Shown: positions 25,527 to 35,485, counted from the stretch's first letter. The stretch: DNA of 64,000 nt from an uncultured Vampirovibrio sp. (GCA_910577395.1 CAJTLG010000001.1:248001-312000); one strand, 5' to 3'. Notes: generated by a model not told the origin, from the letters alone. Numbers and translations are program-made.

Positions 25527-26243
25527 TTAATAGTTATAAATATTTGGTGCAGAAACTGTGATTGGCTGGGTAAAATAAACGTCAAGAGTGACATTTGCGG
25601 GTATTTGAACGTTTTCACCCTTTTGTCTAACAGCATTTGCAACGCCAATACCGCCGCCGATAGCAGTGCCGTAAATTGCTCCCTTGCCGACAGAACCTCC
25701 TGAAAGGGCCCCCATTGCTGTACCTAATGCAGCACCGCTGCCGGCGCCAAGTACTGCGTTTTTACCATAATCCTTGGCACTGTCTATTTTTGTGCCGCCT
25801 TTTAAAATGCCGGAATTATCATCAGTTTTGAACACGGCATTTATTGCGATACTGTATCCTTGCGGTGTTCTGAGATTATTGAATATTACCTGGATTTGGC
25901 CGTTTCTGTTTCCTATACCTGCCTTTTTGCATTTTGTAACAGTACCGTTTAATACACTCCCTGCGGGTGCTACTGTTTTGCCGTTGTATGTAATGGCGGT
26001 CGGAAGAGTTACATTTACCTGCATGCCTACGGTTGCATATTCAGAACTCAATCCGTTCGATAAAATTGCGGGTGCAGTTATGCCGGCAGGCACATAAACA
26101 ACCTGTCCTTGAAGTGCGCCTGAGCTTGCATTTTTCGGTTCTGCAGTGAAATTATAATTTGGTGCTCCAAAAGCGCAAGCTGATATATTTATTATTAAAC
26201 CTGCAAATAAAATTGCCATTCCTGTTTTTTTTATAGAAATCAT
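25527..26243 (-). CDS. Exported glycine-zipper protein
   Basis: This 238-residue protein has a Sec signal peptide (basic start, hydrophobic 8-20). The following ISAC could be a lipobox; otherwise AFG-A is the cleavage site. The mature part has a beta-rich domain with APAGSVLNGTVT, as in proteins that line or decorate the envelope. A glycine-zipper segment at about residues 170-205 (GAGSGAALGTAMGALSGG...) can insert in or associate with membranes. The ATG at 26243 has GGGGAGG nine bases upstream, which excludes longer in-frame starts. It may share a transcript with the exported protein just upstream (26294-26893). Function unknown. Confidence 0.82.
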   Translation of the reverse strand: MISIKKTGMAILFAGLIINISACAFGAPNYNFTAEPKNASSGALQGQVVYVPAGITAPAILSNGLSSEYATVGMQVNVTLPTAITYNGKTVAPAGSVLNGTVTKCKKAGIGNRNGQIQVIFNNLRTPQGYSIAINAVFKTDDNSGILKGGTKIDSAKDYGKNAVLGAGSGAALGTAMGALSGGSVGKGAIYGTAIGGGIGVANAVRQKGENVQIPANVTLDVYFTQPITVSAPNIYNY

Positions 26244-26293
26244 AAAATTTTGCCTCCCCTTTTCTTTGTATTTTGACTGTATTATACCACAAA

Positions 26294-26893
26294 TTACCAT
26301 TTAAACATTTCGTCTTTGCTTATTTCTGCCTCGCTGCTGTCATAATCGCAATCAAGCATAATATGCACAGGGTCACTTGTCGGAAGTGTGACATGCAGCC
26401 CCATTTCATATTCCCCGCTTGGTACATATTGCAAAACCCCTGCTTGTTTCCAATACATCCCTTCTCTTGGATGTATTGTTTTGTTATAAGAAGCCGGCGG
26501 TGTAAGGTTGCCGCCTATTTGTCCTTTGCCGTTTTGAGTTACCGTTCCTTCCAATCTTTTAATTTTGCCGTTGGGTAAAATTGCCTCTGTTATTCTTATT
26601 ACCATAGCTGCATTAACACCCTTTACCGGCATTTTAAGCATTTCTATATAGCCTCTGAAACAGGTGTCTTTAGGTAAAACGTTTGTTTCATATACCCATA
26701 AATCGGAAGGATTTATAAAATAGACAAAATCCCCTTCATTTAATGCTGCTGTTGAAATTGTTTTAAGAGGGTAAGCCTGTATCATTACTCCTTTTGAAAT
26801 TACCGTGCTGTTTTCATATGTAACGGCACAAAATCCTCTGTTAAACAAGTTTAGGATTAATATTAAAATTGTAATTAAAATTTTTCTCGTCAT
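26294..26893 (-). CDS. Exported hypothetical protein
   Basis: This 199-residue protein has a signal peptide (core LITILILILNLFNRGFC, cleavage near residue 23). The mature domain is beta-rich with the pattern AILPNGKIKRLEGTVTQNGKGQIGG. This resembles the VLNGTVTKCKKAGIGNRNGQI stretch of the next exported protein, so the two may be distant relatives. It lies 50 bases upstream of that gene on the same strand. It is divergent from the AsmA/YhdP-like gene, whose promoter overlaps the intergenic space. No known family was recognised. Confidence 0.75.
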   Translation of the reverse strand: MTRKILITILILILNLFNRGFCAVTYENSTVISKGVMIQAYPLKTISTAALNEGDFVYFINPSDLWVYETNVLPKDTCFRGYIEMLKMPVKGVNAAMVIRITEAILPNGKIKRLEGTVTQNGKGQIGGNLTPPASYNKTIHPREGMYWKQAGVLQYVPSGEYEMGLHVTLPTSDPVHIMLDCDYDSSEAEISKDEMFKW

Positions 26894-26922
26894 ATTGTAT
26901 ATTTTAAGCTATTTTTCATTTT

Positions 26923-26958
26923 TTGCAAAAAATGACGTATGTGTTCTATAATTTTCTT
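26923..26958 (+). promoter_or_regulatory. Promoter giving a leaderless transcript of the AsmA/YhdP-like gene
   Basis: TTGCAA (26923-26928) and TATAAT (26947-26952) are 18 bp apart. The ATG at 26959 begins after six more bases, where transcription should start. No Shine-Dalgarno exists in between. Confidence 0.6.
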
Positions 26959-29900
26959 ATGAATAAAAGCATATTGTTAAGAATTTTAAATATCTTATTT
27001 TGCCTTACTTTTGTACTTGTAATTACTTTATATGCAAATTTGGGAAAACTTGTAAATTCTTTTTTGGACCCGGAATTTATTAAACAAAGTGTAAATAAAA
27101 ATACCGGTCTTGTTTTGGATTTAGCTAATCCTGAAATTAGCACCACAAAGGATTTCTGTATAAATTTAAAATCGGCAAGTGTAAAGTTTTTAATGCCTGA
27201 TGCAAACAACAATACGTTGCTTTATATTAAAGATATTGATGCTAAAATCAAGATTTTTCCGCTTATCTTTAAAAAACTTGAATTTAAAAAAATAACATCC
27301 TCTAATCTTGAAATAAACCTAGAGCGCGCAAAAGACGGAGAGTTTAACTTTTTAAAATATTTTAAAAACGATAAAAACCTTTCTTTTAAAGTATCCGCAA
27401 AAAATGCCTCCCTCCTTGTGGATAAATATATTATTCATTATACTGATAAATTTTTAGGTACAGGTGCTGAAATTCTTGGCAGCGATTTGATTTCAACAGA
27501 ATTTGACCTAGATACTTCCGCTGATATAAAAACAAAAGGCAGCTTAAAACTTATTAGCGGCAACAAAGTGCGGGTATCGCCTTATGCTGTAGATTTAAAA
27601 TTAAAATTTCCGCTAAATAAAAATCTTGATTTTGAAGATTTAAAACTTGAGCTAAGTATTGCAAACATTGATTTTTCTTACCTCGAGCCTTACCTGAAAG
27701 AAATTTCGGCAAATAATATTAAAAGTTTCAAAGGTAACGGCGATATTATAATCACCCCTTCCAAAACCTTGAAAAATGCATTATTTTTAAAGCTTGATAT
27801 TAAAAATTTGTATGCAAATATATTTAAAAATAATCACGATAATATAATTAATATTTCAGATAAAAGCACAATTTTGCTTACAACCCACTTTAAAAAAGAT
27901 GAAATATATATTGACGATTTTAATTTTAAGAAAGATAAAATCAATATCTCTGTTGACGGTGTTCTTAAAAACATTCCAAAACTTACTTTTGGAGAAAATA
28001 TCAACTTTAACAGTATTGTCCCGGATATTAATCTGAAAATTAAAGATACATCTCTTCATGAAGGACTTCTTGCAACACCGGATTATTTTTTCAAACTCCA
28101 ACAGGATTACATTCCAAACCTCAAAAAATATAATGCCAATGCCGTTGTAAATGGTGAATTTAAGGTAAAAGAACGTTTTCGTTATCCTGATATGTACGGG
28201 TATATTAAACTTGATGATGTATATTTGCTTGAAAGGCCGTCAAATGCTAAAACCTCTTCTGCCGTAATAACATTCAAGGGTTCTGATGTTGATATTGATG
28301 TTGATGCCAATTGTCCGGAGGGGCAAAAGCTGATTGTTAAAGGGAAAACGGAAATAAAAGAATTACCGGTTGCTAAATTTAATATACAGTCATCCCCTTC
28401 TGTAGATATAGCTTTTGCGCACAGGATTTTAATTCCAATCCATAAAATTTTTGGTTTTCAGCTTGGGCCTTTGCCTTTTATGAAGGTATCCGGGAACGGT
28501 GAAATTTCTCTTAAAACAGAAGGGACAAGAGAGAGTGCAAACCTTAACGGTTATTTTAAAACGCAAAACGGAAGAGCCTCTTTGCAAGGTTTGAATACAG
28601 AGCTTTATAACGGTAATTTAAACCTTATATTTAAAGGTAAAAAAATAATTTTTGATAACACAACCGGGATTGCGGAAGGTGCCAAGGTTAAGATTGACGG
28701 CAGTTCTGATGTTAATGGTAATCTGGATTTATATGTAAATATTTATGATGCAGAGGCAAGCAGGGCTTTAAACATAGTAAAAACAAGCGATATGCTGCTC
28801 ACGCTCCTTAATGGCGGCAGCTTTCTGGATGCGTACACTAACCCGAAGGGAAATATTGATTTTAATATGCATCTTTGGGGCAAGGCTGAGCCTGTGACTG
28901 GCGATACTATGAATTTTGAACCCAATGATAATATGCATTCAAAAGGTACAATTACATTTAAAAATAACTCTATTGATATTTTCCCCGAAATAAAAGCATC
29001 TAAAATCAATGGTACACTTGATTTTACTGATTTTGTAACTCTTGACTTAAATGCGGATGTTTATTCTTCTCCGTTTAATTTAACAGGCACCATAAAGCCT
29101 GATGCAAGCGTATCAAAAAATCGTGCACTTCAACCCCAAATTATTGATTTGACATTTAAAACAAAATCCGCCTCTTCAGGGGATTTGTATAAATTTTTCT
29201 ATGATAACCAGGAAGGTTTTCAGTCTAAAAATAAAATAAGCGATGAACTTTATGATTTTTTGAATAAAATTAATTTTAAATTTGCGGCAAATATCAGGGC
29301 AAAAGGAAGTGTGGAACCCGGTGTTGATATAATTGATATGAAAAAATTTAATCTTAACGGTTGGGCTGTAGGTTTAAATTACAAAGAATCCGATGTCAAG
29401 TTTAATTCCGGTGATGTTAAGTTTCAGGGGCAAAAGCTCTTGTTTAAAAATTTGAACACTGTTCTTTGGGATGCTGATGTTATTACAAACGGCGAAATTG
29501 ATAAAATATTTGATGATACATTTTTGCCTGATTTGAATTTTAAGCTTGTGTCCTTTCCGTTTGCAAAGATTGGGGATTTATCAACATTTTCCAATGATAA
29601 AAATATCAAAAAGGTGCTGAATGATTATACGGATTTCAAAGGGAGTCTGAACGGTGAATTTATTTATAACAGCTCGGGCTTTAAGGGCAGCACAAGCTTT
29701 AATCAGGTTTCCTTGTACGATAAAAAAAGAGAATTGCCGGTAGATTTAAACAGCGGAAATATAAGGTTTTCAAATAACCAGATAAGATTAAATGCGCTTA
29801 ATATGTCATATGGTCACACGCCGGTCTATTTGGATGCAATTTTAGATGATTTTACATTGTCAAAGCCAAAGTTTAATGTATTTGTATCTACAAACCTTAA

Positions 29901-31563
29901 CGAAGAAAGCCTTGATAAGCTTTTAAACCCCATGTTGCAGTTTCCGCTTAAAACAAAAGGTGAATTTATGCTAAAGGGCAGATTGCGCGGGCAGGCCGAT
30001 AATTATACAACCTTTGCAACGCTTAATTTAGACCCGGGTGCAGATTTATATTACATGGGTGCAAATCTTGGTGATACATCAAATAAAAGGGAAATCAGCG
30101 CAAGAATTGATTTTAAAAATGATGAGGTTGATATAAAAAATCTTAAATATTTGAAATATATAAATTCTCAAAATAATGTCAAAGAAACACCTTATGAGAT
30201 GCTAAGGGTTTCAGGGGCAATTAAAACGGATGACAAAAATTTATTATTGGATAATCTGTCTGTTTTGACACCAAATCCGGCACCTGCCAGGCTGCTGAAT
30301 TCCATATTTAAAAAATCAATATTAAAGCAAGGTACATTTAATGCCCAAATACTGCTTAACGGCATACTTTCAAAGCCAAATGCTCGCGGCAAAGTAAAAT
30401 TTAGCAATATTGATATCCCTCTTTATGAAACTCAAATTCGTGATGTTGATTTAACATTGAATGATGACCTTATTCACGCCGTTTTTGAGGGTACCGGCAT
30501 GAAATCCGATGTTAAAATAACGGCAGAAATTATAAATAAACCGACACTCCCTGTTATTATAAATAATGCCGAAATTTCTTCCAGAGTTATAGATTTAAAC
30601 AGCTTTACCAAAGGGCTTTCAAAATATGCAAAATCACAAAAATCACCTGACCCGGCCGCAAAACAGGCGTTTGTACTTTCACCTTCGGATTTAGAGATTA
30701 AAAACGGCAAACTTTTGGCGGATGAAATTTATTTTAACAACATTAAGGCAAAGAATTTTTCCGGTACCTTTAAACACACTAAAGAAGGGGTTTTTGTATT
30801 TGATGACCTTGTTTTTGATATTGCGGGTGGAAAGATTAAAACAAGCGGCAGTTATGAATTTGATACAACAAAATATGCAGTGAATTCGGTAATTGAGGAG
30901 TGTGATGCCAACACTCTTGCTACGGATATACTTGGGGCTAAAAATATGATTTTTGGCAAAACTAACGGTAAAATATCCCTTAGCGGCCGCGAATTAAATA
31001 CATCCGGCGGCATAAACAAGGTAGAGGCCAATGTTGATTTTGCAATTCATGATGGTAAAATGCCAAAACTCGGTTCGCTTGAATATCTGCTTCGTGCGGG
31101 TAACCTTGTTAAAAGCGGTATTTTAGGTTTTACTTTAAACAATGTTATAGAAGTTTTAATACCATATAAAACAGGCGAATTTAAGAAAATTTCGGGTGAT
31201 TTTGTAGTGGAAGACGGTAAAATTGATAAACTCAATCTCTATTCAAGGGGTGATAACCTTAGTATTTACACAACCGGCACCTATGATATTGCAAGCAATA
31301 TAGGTAATTTTGAAGTTCTTGGTAAGTTGTCAACAAAGATTTCCAATCTGCTTGGTCCTATTGGTAACGCTTCTGTTAATTCAATTGTAAACCTGTTCCA
31401 CAACGGCAATATGGATAAAAATACAAGAGAGGGGATGTTTAAAAATACTGATAAAATCCCTGATATTGCGGGCGGTTCCAGTGAATTTAGGCTTTTTGCC
31501 GTTAGGATACTTGGTGATTTGAATGCTGATAATTTCGTAAAAAGTTTTAACTGGCTAAACTAA
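26959..31563 (+). CDS. AsmA/YhdP/TamB-like giant envelope protein
   Basis: The 1534-residue protein has one N-terminal membrane anchor (ILFCLTFVLVITLY, about 9-24) and a repetitive beta-strand-rich body. The C-terminal AsmA_2/DUF3971-like part carries NVDFAIHDGKMPKLGSLEYL, SGDFVVEDGKI and IYTTGTYDI. The overall plan is that of YhdP/TamB bridge proteins that move phospholipid between membranes. Its C-terminal region is paralogous to that of the AsmA-type protein at 18889-22593 but the protein is 300 residues longer. An in-frame TTG at 26923 lies inside the promoter, so the ATG at 26959 is used. It is monocistronic. Confidence 0.85.
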   Translation: MNKSILLRILNILFCLTFVLVITLYANLGKLVNSFLDPEFIKQSVNKNTGLVLDLANPEISTTKDFCINLKSASVKFLMPDANNNTLLYIKDIDAKIKIFPLIFKKLEFKKITSSNLEINLERAKDGEFNFLKYFKNDKNLSFKVSAKNASLLVDKYIIHYTDKFLGTGAEILGSDLISTEFDLDTSADIKTKGSLKLISGNKVRVSPYAVDLKLKFPLNKNLDFEDLKLELSIANIDFSYLEPYLKEISANNIKSFKGNGDIIITPSKTLKNALFLKLDIKNLYANIFKNNHDNIINISDKSTILLTTHFKKDEIYIDDFNFKKDKINISVDGVLKNIPKLTFGENINFNSIVPDINLKIKDTSLHEGLLATPDYFFKLQQDYIPNLKKYNANAVVNGEFKVKERFRYPDMYGYIKLDDVYLLERPSNAKTSSAVITFKGSDVDIDVDANCPEGQKLIVKGKTEIKELPVAKFNIQSSPSVDIAFAHRILIPIHKIFGFQLGPLPFMKVSGNGEISLKTEGTRESANLNGYFKTQNGRASLQGLNTELYNGNLNLIFKGKKIIFDNTTGIAEGAKVKIDGSSDVNGNLDLYVNIYDAEASRALNIVKTSDMLLTLLNGGSFLDAYTNPKGNIDFNMHLWGKAEPVTGDTMNFEPNDNMHSKGTITFKNNSIDIFPEIKASKINGTLDFTDFVTLDLNADVYSSPFNLTGTIKPDASVSKNRALQPQIIDLTFKTKSASSGDLYKFFYDNQEGFQSKNKISDELYDFLNKINFKFAANIRAKGSVEPGVDIIDMKKFNLNGWAVGLNYKESDVKFNSGDVKFQGQKLLFKNLNTVLWDADVITNGEIDKIFDDTFLPDLNFKLVSFPFAKIGDLSTFSNDKNIKKVLNDYTDFKGSLNGEFIYNSSGFKGSTSFNQVSLYDKKRELPVDLNSGNIRFSNNQIRLNALNMSYGHTPVYLDAILDDFTLSKPKFNVFVSTNLNEESLDKLLNPMLQFPLKTKGEFMLKGRLRGQADNYTTFATLNLDPGADLYYMGANLGDTSNKREISARIDFKNDEVDIKNLKYLKYINSQNNVKETPYEMLRVSGAIKTDDKNLLLDNLSVLTPNPAPARLLNSIFKKSILKQGTFNAQILLNGILSKPNARGKVKFSNIDIPLYETQIRDVDLTLNDDLIHAVFEGTGMKSDVKITAEIINKPTLPVIINNAEISSRVIDLNSFTKGLSKYAKSQKSPDPAAKQAFVLSPSDLEIKNGKLLADEIYFNNIKAKNFSGTFKHTKEGVFVFDDLVFDIAGGKIKTSGSYEFDTTKYAVNSVIEECDANTLATDILGAKNMIFGKTNGKISLSGRELNTSGGINKVEANVDFAIHDGKMPKLGSLEYLLRAGNLVKSGILGFTLNNVIEVLIPYKTGEFKKISGDFVVEDGKIDKLNLYSRGDNLSIYTTGTYDIASNIGNFEVLGKLSTKISNLLGPIGNASVNSIVNLFHNGNMDKNTREGMFKNTDKIPDIAGGSSEFRLFAVRILGDLNADNFVKSFNWLN

Positions 31564-31574
31564 TCTTATAATTG

Positions 31575-31603
31575 TTGCACTCATGTGAATTTCACGGTAA
31601 TAT
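31575..31603 (+). promoter_or_regulatory. Promoter for the TPR lipoprotein/lgt pair
   Basis: TTGCAC (31575-31580) and TAATAT (31598-31603) are 17 bp apart. The spacer contains the small palindrome GTGAATTTCAC (31585-31595), a possible operator. The ATG lies 35 bases downstream. Confidence 0.6.
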
Positions 31604-31638
31604 AAACATAATTTAAAAGACTTTGGGATGAAATCTTT

Positions 31639-32247
31639 ATGAAAAGACTTTTGATTTTTCTTGCAGCTTTGTTTGTAAGCGTTATGTCAAGCGCATGTAT
31701 AAATAATTTTGCAATTCAGGAATTAAATACAAAGGCAAAAGAATATCTTGATAAAGGCGACTATGATGAGGCCGTAAAGAGGCTTGAATCAAGTGTAGAC
31801 CTTGACGGCAGTATATTTGAAACCCGATATAACCTTGCGGTTGCCTATATCAATAAAGAAGAATTTGCAAGTGCGATAAATCAGCTAAATCAAGCGTTAA
31901 CGTTAAACTCCGGCAATGCTGATGCCTACTATACCCTGGGTGTTGCACTTGAGGGTGAGGCATCAAAAAAACTTTTAAAGAAAAACGTACTCCAAACCTC
32001 TGAAGAATTGGAAAATGACTTTTTAGATAAAAAAGAAGGCGAAGAAACCTTTGGTACGGGGATTTTTGCAAACGCATCAGATGCGCTTTATGCTGCAAAT
32101 AAGCTTGATGAAGCCATAAAAGCATATAAAAAATACCTGGAAATTGCCAATGGCCCTAAGGATAAAACTGAGGTTGAAGAACATATAAACGAACTTGAAG
32201 AAAGCAAGGATATTTATTTGAAGGAAGGCGCGGAAGGTGATATTTAA
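31639..32247 (+). CDS. TPR-repeat lipoprotein
   Basis: This 202-residue protein has a signal peptide ending in the lipobox SSAC (Cys20). Two or three TPR motifs follow: AKEYLDKGDYDEAVKRLESSV, YNLAVAYINKEEFASAINQLN and a later LDEAIKAYKKYLEI. TPRs mediate protein contacts, so this is probably an envelope scaffold. The 3' end overlaps lgt by 11 bases. Lgt is the enzyme that lipidates such proteins, so the pair makes sense as one transcript. Confidence 0.88.
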   Translation: MKRLLIFLAALFVSVMSSACINNFAIQELNTKAKEYLDKGDYDEAVKRLESSVDLDGSIFETRYNLAVAYINKEEFASAINQLNQALTLNSGNADAYYTLGVALEGEASKKLLKKNVLQTSEELENDFLDKKEGEETFGTGIFANASDALYAANKLDEAIKAYKKYLEIANGPKDKTEVEEHINELEESKDIYLKEGAEGDI

Positions 32248-33031
32248 GGCGCCTGCTGCTGTTGCTTTCAGTTTGTTTGGTTATGATATAAGATACTACG
32301 GCATAATGCTGTTTTTAGGCATGTTGGCGGGCATTTTTGTGTCCCTGGGCATTCTAAAAAAACATTATAAAAATTTAAACACAGACATGTTTTTGGATTT
32401 TCTTCCTTTTTTGATTATTGTATCCATTGTATTTGCAAGGCTTTACTATGTAATTTTGGATTTGGATTTCTATATAAAACATCCTGCGGAAATTCCTGCA
32501 ATTTGGCATGGCGGAATTGCAATCCACGGAGCCATTTTGGGCGGTATCATTGCAGGTGTTGTTTATTTTAAATTAATCAAAAAAACAGCCCTTTTGCCTT
32601 ATGCAGATGTAGTTTCATACGGCCTTGTAATAGGCCAGGCGATAGGCAGGTGGGGAAATTTCTTTAACTCCGAAGCTTTTGGGTGCCCTTGTGATTTGCC
32701 CTGGAAACTATACATAGAGCCGATTTCAAGACCTATTCAATATGCGGATTACAGTTATTTTCATCCGGCTTTTTTATATGAATCAATTTGGGATATTTGT
32801 GTATTTTTGATTTTATTTTTCTTTGTTAGAAAATGGGCTCAAAACAAGCCCGGCATTGTCTTTTTTGGCTATCTTGGTTTATATTCTGTGGGCAGAATGA
32901 TAATCGAAAACATAAGAATAGATAGCGTTTTAAATGTTGTAAATATGCCAATAGCCCTGATAGCAAGTATCTTTGGGCTATTAGTTTCAATATTTGGTAT
33001 ATTTTTTATACGCCGTAAAAATGCCGTATAA
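32237..33031 (+). CDS. lgt: Prolipoprotein diacylglyceryl transferase
   Basis: Lgt transfers diacylglycerol from phosphatidylglycerol to the lipobox cysteine of prolipoproteins in the inner membrane. The 264-residue polytopic protein shows HGGIAIHGAILGG (catalytic His region), the Lgt signature GQAIGRWGNFFNSEAFG with the essential Arg, and a C-terminal GRMIIENIR. The GTG start lies inside the end of the TPR gene, and GGAAG directly before it is close for a ribosome site, so translation is probably coupled. Confidence 0.97.
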   Translation: MIFKAPAAVAFSLFGYDIRYYGIMLFLGMLAGIFVSLGILKKHYKNLNTDMFLDFLPFLIIVSIVFARLYYVILDLDFYIKHPAEIPAIWHGGIAIHGAILGGIIAGVVYFKLIKKTALLPYADVVSYGLVIGQAIGRWGNFFNSEAFGCPCDLPWKLYIEPISRPIQYADYSYFHPAFLYESIWDICVFLILFFFVRKWAQNKPGIVFFGYLGLYSVGRMIIENIRIDSVLNVVNMPIALIASIFGLLVSIFGIFFIRRKNAV

Positions 33032-33039
33032 TATGTAGT

Positions 33040-34560
33040 TTAGTGTTCTATCATCGATTTTCCGGTCATTTCAACAGGTTGTTTAATTCCTGCAAGTTCA
33101 AGCACTGTGGGTGCAATATCGCTCAATGCGCCGGTTTTACGTAAATTGTATTTTTTATTATCAACAATAATAAACGGCACAATGTTGGTTGTGTGGGCGG
33201 TTTGTGGCGCGTGGGTTTCTTCGTTGTACATCCACTCTGCGTTTCCGTGGTCTGCTGTGATAATCATCTTAACGCCCTTTTCAAGCGCTTTTTGGGCAAT
33301 TTTACCTACACAAATATCAACAGCTTCAACTGCCTTAACTGCCGCATCCATGACACCCGTATGCCCTACCATATCAGGGTTTGCGAAGTTAACAAGTATA
33401 AAACCGTACTCATCATTGTCAAGTGCCTCAAGAACGTTGTCACAAACCTCATAAGCGCTCATTTCGGGCTTCATATCGTATGTTGCAACTTTTGGAGAGG
33501 CTACAAGCTTACGGGTTTCAAGCTTTCCGGGTTCTTCCACACCGCCGTTAAAGAAAAATGTTATATGTGCATATTTTTCGGTTTCAGCTGTTCTGAATTG
33601 TTTAATATTATTGGCGTCAAACACTTGCCCTAAGATGTTTTCAAGCCTTTGCGGCTTAAACGCAACAGGTAAATTAAAACTTTCATCATACTGTGTCATA
33701 CATACATAATAAAGGTTTTTAGGTGTTTCTTTACGGTCGAAACCGTTGAAGTCAGCGGATGTTAACGCTCTTGTAATCTCTCTTGCCCGGTCAGGCCTGT
33801 AATTGAAGAATATTACAGAATCTCCGTCTTTAATTCTTTCTCCGCCAATCACCCAAGGTTCAATGAATTCGTCGCTTATATCGCTCTCGTACGAGCTCTT
33901 AATGGCTTCCAGCGCGCTTTTAGCTCTTTTGCCTTCCCCTAAAACCAAGCAATCATAGGCCTTTGACACGCGTTCCCACCTGTTATCCCTGTCCATAGCG
34001 TAGTATCGGCCTATTACACTTGCAACGGGAGGAAGATTTTTTGCTTTTAACGCATCTTCTACCTGTCCCACAAAGGTTTCAGCACTCCTTGGGGGTGTGT
34101 CGCGCCCGTCTAAGAAGGTATGCACGTAAACACGTTTCACGCTATTGTCGGCTGCAAGCTTGATTAGGGCCTCTAAATGTTTCATTGAACTATGTACACC
34201 GCCGGATGATGTAAGGCCCATGATGTGTAAAGCCCCGTCAGTAGCCTTTATGTGCTCTATCGCACGCAGGAATTCCTCATTTTTAAAGAATTCCCCCTCA
34301 TCTATTGATTTATTAATCCTTGTAAGTTCTTGATAGACAATCCTTCCGGCTCCTATGTTCAAGTGCCCGACTTCGGAATTTCCCATTTGACCCTCCGGCA
34401 GCCCGACATTCAGCCCGTCAGCATGGATTGTTGTTGCTGACATATTGCTCATAAAATCGTCATAATTCGGTGTATTAGCGGCTTTCACGGCGTTATAATT
34501 TGCGTTTTCAGAAATTCCCCAACCGTCCAAAATACACAGTAAAACCCTGTTATTATTCAT
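33040..34560 (-). CDS. gpmI: Cofactor-independent phosphoglycerate mutase
   Basis: GpmI interconverts 3- and 2-phosphoglycerate using a Mn-bound phosphoserine. The 506-residue alkaline-phosphatase-fold enzyme opens with CILDGWG (metal Asp) and has the catalytic serine in GNSEVGHLNIGAGR. DGRDTPP, RYYAMDRDNRWERV and ADHGNAE are further family motifs. The ATG at 34560 has AGAGG eight bases upstream. Longer in-frame starts upstream of the ribosome site are not credible. It converges with lgt nine bases apart. Confidence 0.97.
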   Translation of the reverse strand: MNNNRVLLCILDGWGISENANYNAVKAANTPNYDDFMSNMSATTIHADGLNVGLPEGQMGNSEVGHLNIGAGRIVYQELTRINKSIDEGEFFKNEEFLRAIEHIKATDGALHIMGLTSSGGVHSSMKHLEALIKLAADNSVKRVYVHTFLDGRDTPPRSAETFVGQVEDALKAKNLPPVASVIGRYYAMDRDNRWERVSKAYDCLVLGEGKRAKSALEAIKSSYESDISDEFIEPWVIGGERIKDGDSVIFFNYRPDRAREITRALTSADFNGFDRKETPKNLYYVCMTQYDESFNLPVAFKPQRLENILGQVFDANNIKQFRTAETEKYAHITFFFNGGVEEPGKLETRKLVASPKVATYDMKPEMSAYEVCDNVLEALDNDEYGFILVNFANPDMVGHTGVMDAAVKAVEAVDICVGKIAQKALEKGVKMIITADHGNAEWMYNEETHAPQTAHTTNIVPFIIVDNKKYNLRKTGALSDIAPTVLELAGIKQPVEMTGKSMIEH

Positions 34561-34613
34561 TTTTATACCTCTTTTATTTTTTTCTCTTTGTAGCCAATAT
34601 ACCATAAAAATGT

Positions 34614-34619
34614 TAGAAT
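34614..34619 (+). promoter_or_regulatory. Extended -10 box six bases before an ATG
   Basis: TG-T-TAGAAT ends at 34619, and the ATG of the next gene starts at 34626 after exactly six bases. No ribosome site is present, so the mRNA should be leaderless. Confidence 0.5.
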
Positions 34620-34625
34620 AATATT

Positions 34626-35042
34626 ATGCAAAATCATGCTCAACAAATACATGGTACAAATACCCCCGGAACCCCTATAGATTATCTTTTAAAGGATGCA
34701 CTCGGGGTGACGAGTCCTTTTGCGCAAAACATTTGCAATCCTGTTCCTGAAATCAATATAACCCAACAGCAAATTGAAATTTTAGAGGATGCAATCAGGC
34801 GCTACGAGAGGCTTGAGGATGTTAAAAGATTTTCTTCCCTTGTGCTTGAAGATGTTGAATATATAACCGAAGATGACATAAAACGCGCTCTGGAGGCTGA
34901 AAAGGCTGTTTCAATTGAAGATGAAAAAGCTGTTCTTGCACTTATTCAAAATGAAGGTTTCCTGAAAGACCTTGATAGTGCTGATTTTTCAGCATTACTG
35001 GAAGATGCTGCAGAACAGGATTTTTCGGATTTTGATTTATGA
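34626..35042 (+). CDS. Hypothetical acidic helical protein
   Basis: This soluble protein has 138 residues. A polar N-terminus of about 45 residues (Gln, Asn, Pro) is followed by amphipathic helices rich in Glu and Asp (QQIEILEDAIRRYERLEDV...). It overlaps the CxxCxxCC gene by four bases (ATGA), so they form a coupled pair. No family is recognised. The pairing with a metal-binding cysteine-cluster protein is the only contextual hint. Confidence 0.75.
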   Translation: MQNHAQQIHGTNTPGTPIDYLLKDALGVTSPFAQNICNPVPEINITQQQIEILEDAIRRYERLEDVKRFSSLVLEDVEYITEDDIKRALEAEKAVSIEDEKAVLALIQNEGFLKDLDSADFSALLEDAAEQDFSDFDL

Positions 35043-35485
35043 TTTTTGAGTTTTTTAGTAAATATCGTGTATTACAGGATGCTTTACAAAACTTAAAGAA
35101 ATTTTTTTACATCAAGATATTGGGGCGAAAATACTTTAGAACCGGCAAGTGCAACCGTTGCGGCAAATGCTGCAAAAATATTTATGTAAAACACGGTAAA
35201 AAATTTATTGATGATGAAAAACTTTTTAATAGCCTAAAACCATTGCATACATTTTATTTCGACCTTGAGGTAATCGGAAAAGATGAAGTGGGTCTGCTTT
35301 TTGCCTGCAAAAATCTGGACAATGAAACCAGTATGTGCAAAATGCATAAAAAACGCGCTAAAATTTGCCGCGATTACCCTATGGAAGAAATCCTTAAAAT
35401 GGGCGGAACGCTTGCGCCGGATTGCGGTTTTCGTTTTGAACCTATTGAAAAGTTTTCTGATATTTTAAACAAGCTTTCCGGCTAG
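35039..35485 (+). CDS. YkgJ-type CxxCxxCC cysteine-cluster protein
   Basis: The 148-residue protein carries CNRCGKCCKN at about 39-48, followed by further cysteines in CKNLDNETSMCKMH, KICRDYP and PDCGF. This is the CxxCxxCC family (PF03692), thought to bind zinc or an Fe-S cluster. Its reaction is unknown. Translation starts at an ATGA overlap with the preceding gene. The last 21 bases overlap the convergent folP. Confidence 0.88.
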   Translation: MIFEFFSKYRVLQDALQNLKKFFYIKILGRKYFRTGKCNRCGKCCKNIYVKHGKKFIDDEKLFNSLKPLHTFYFDLEVIGKDEVGLLFACKNLDNETSMCKMHKKRAKICRDYPMEEILKMGGTLAPDCGFRFEPIEKFSDILNKLSG

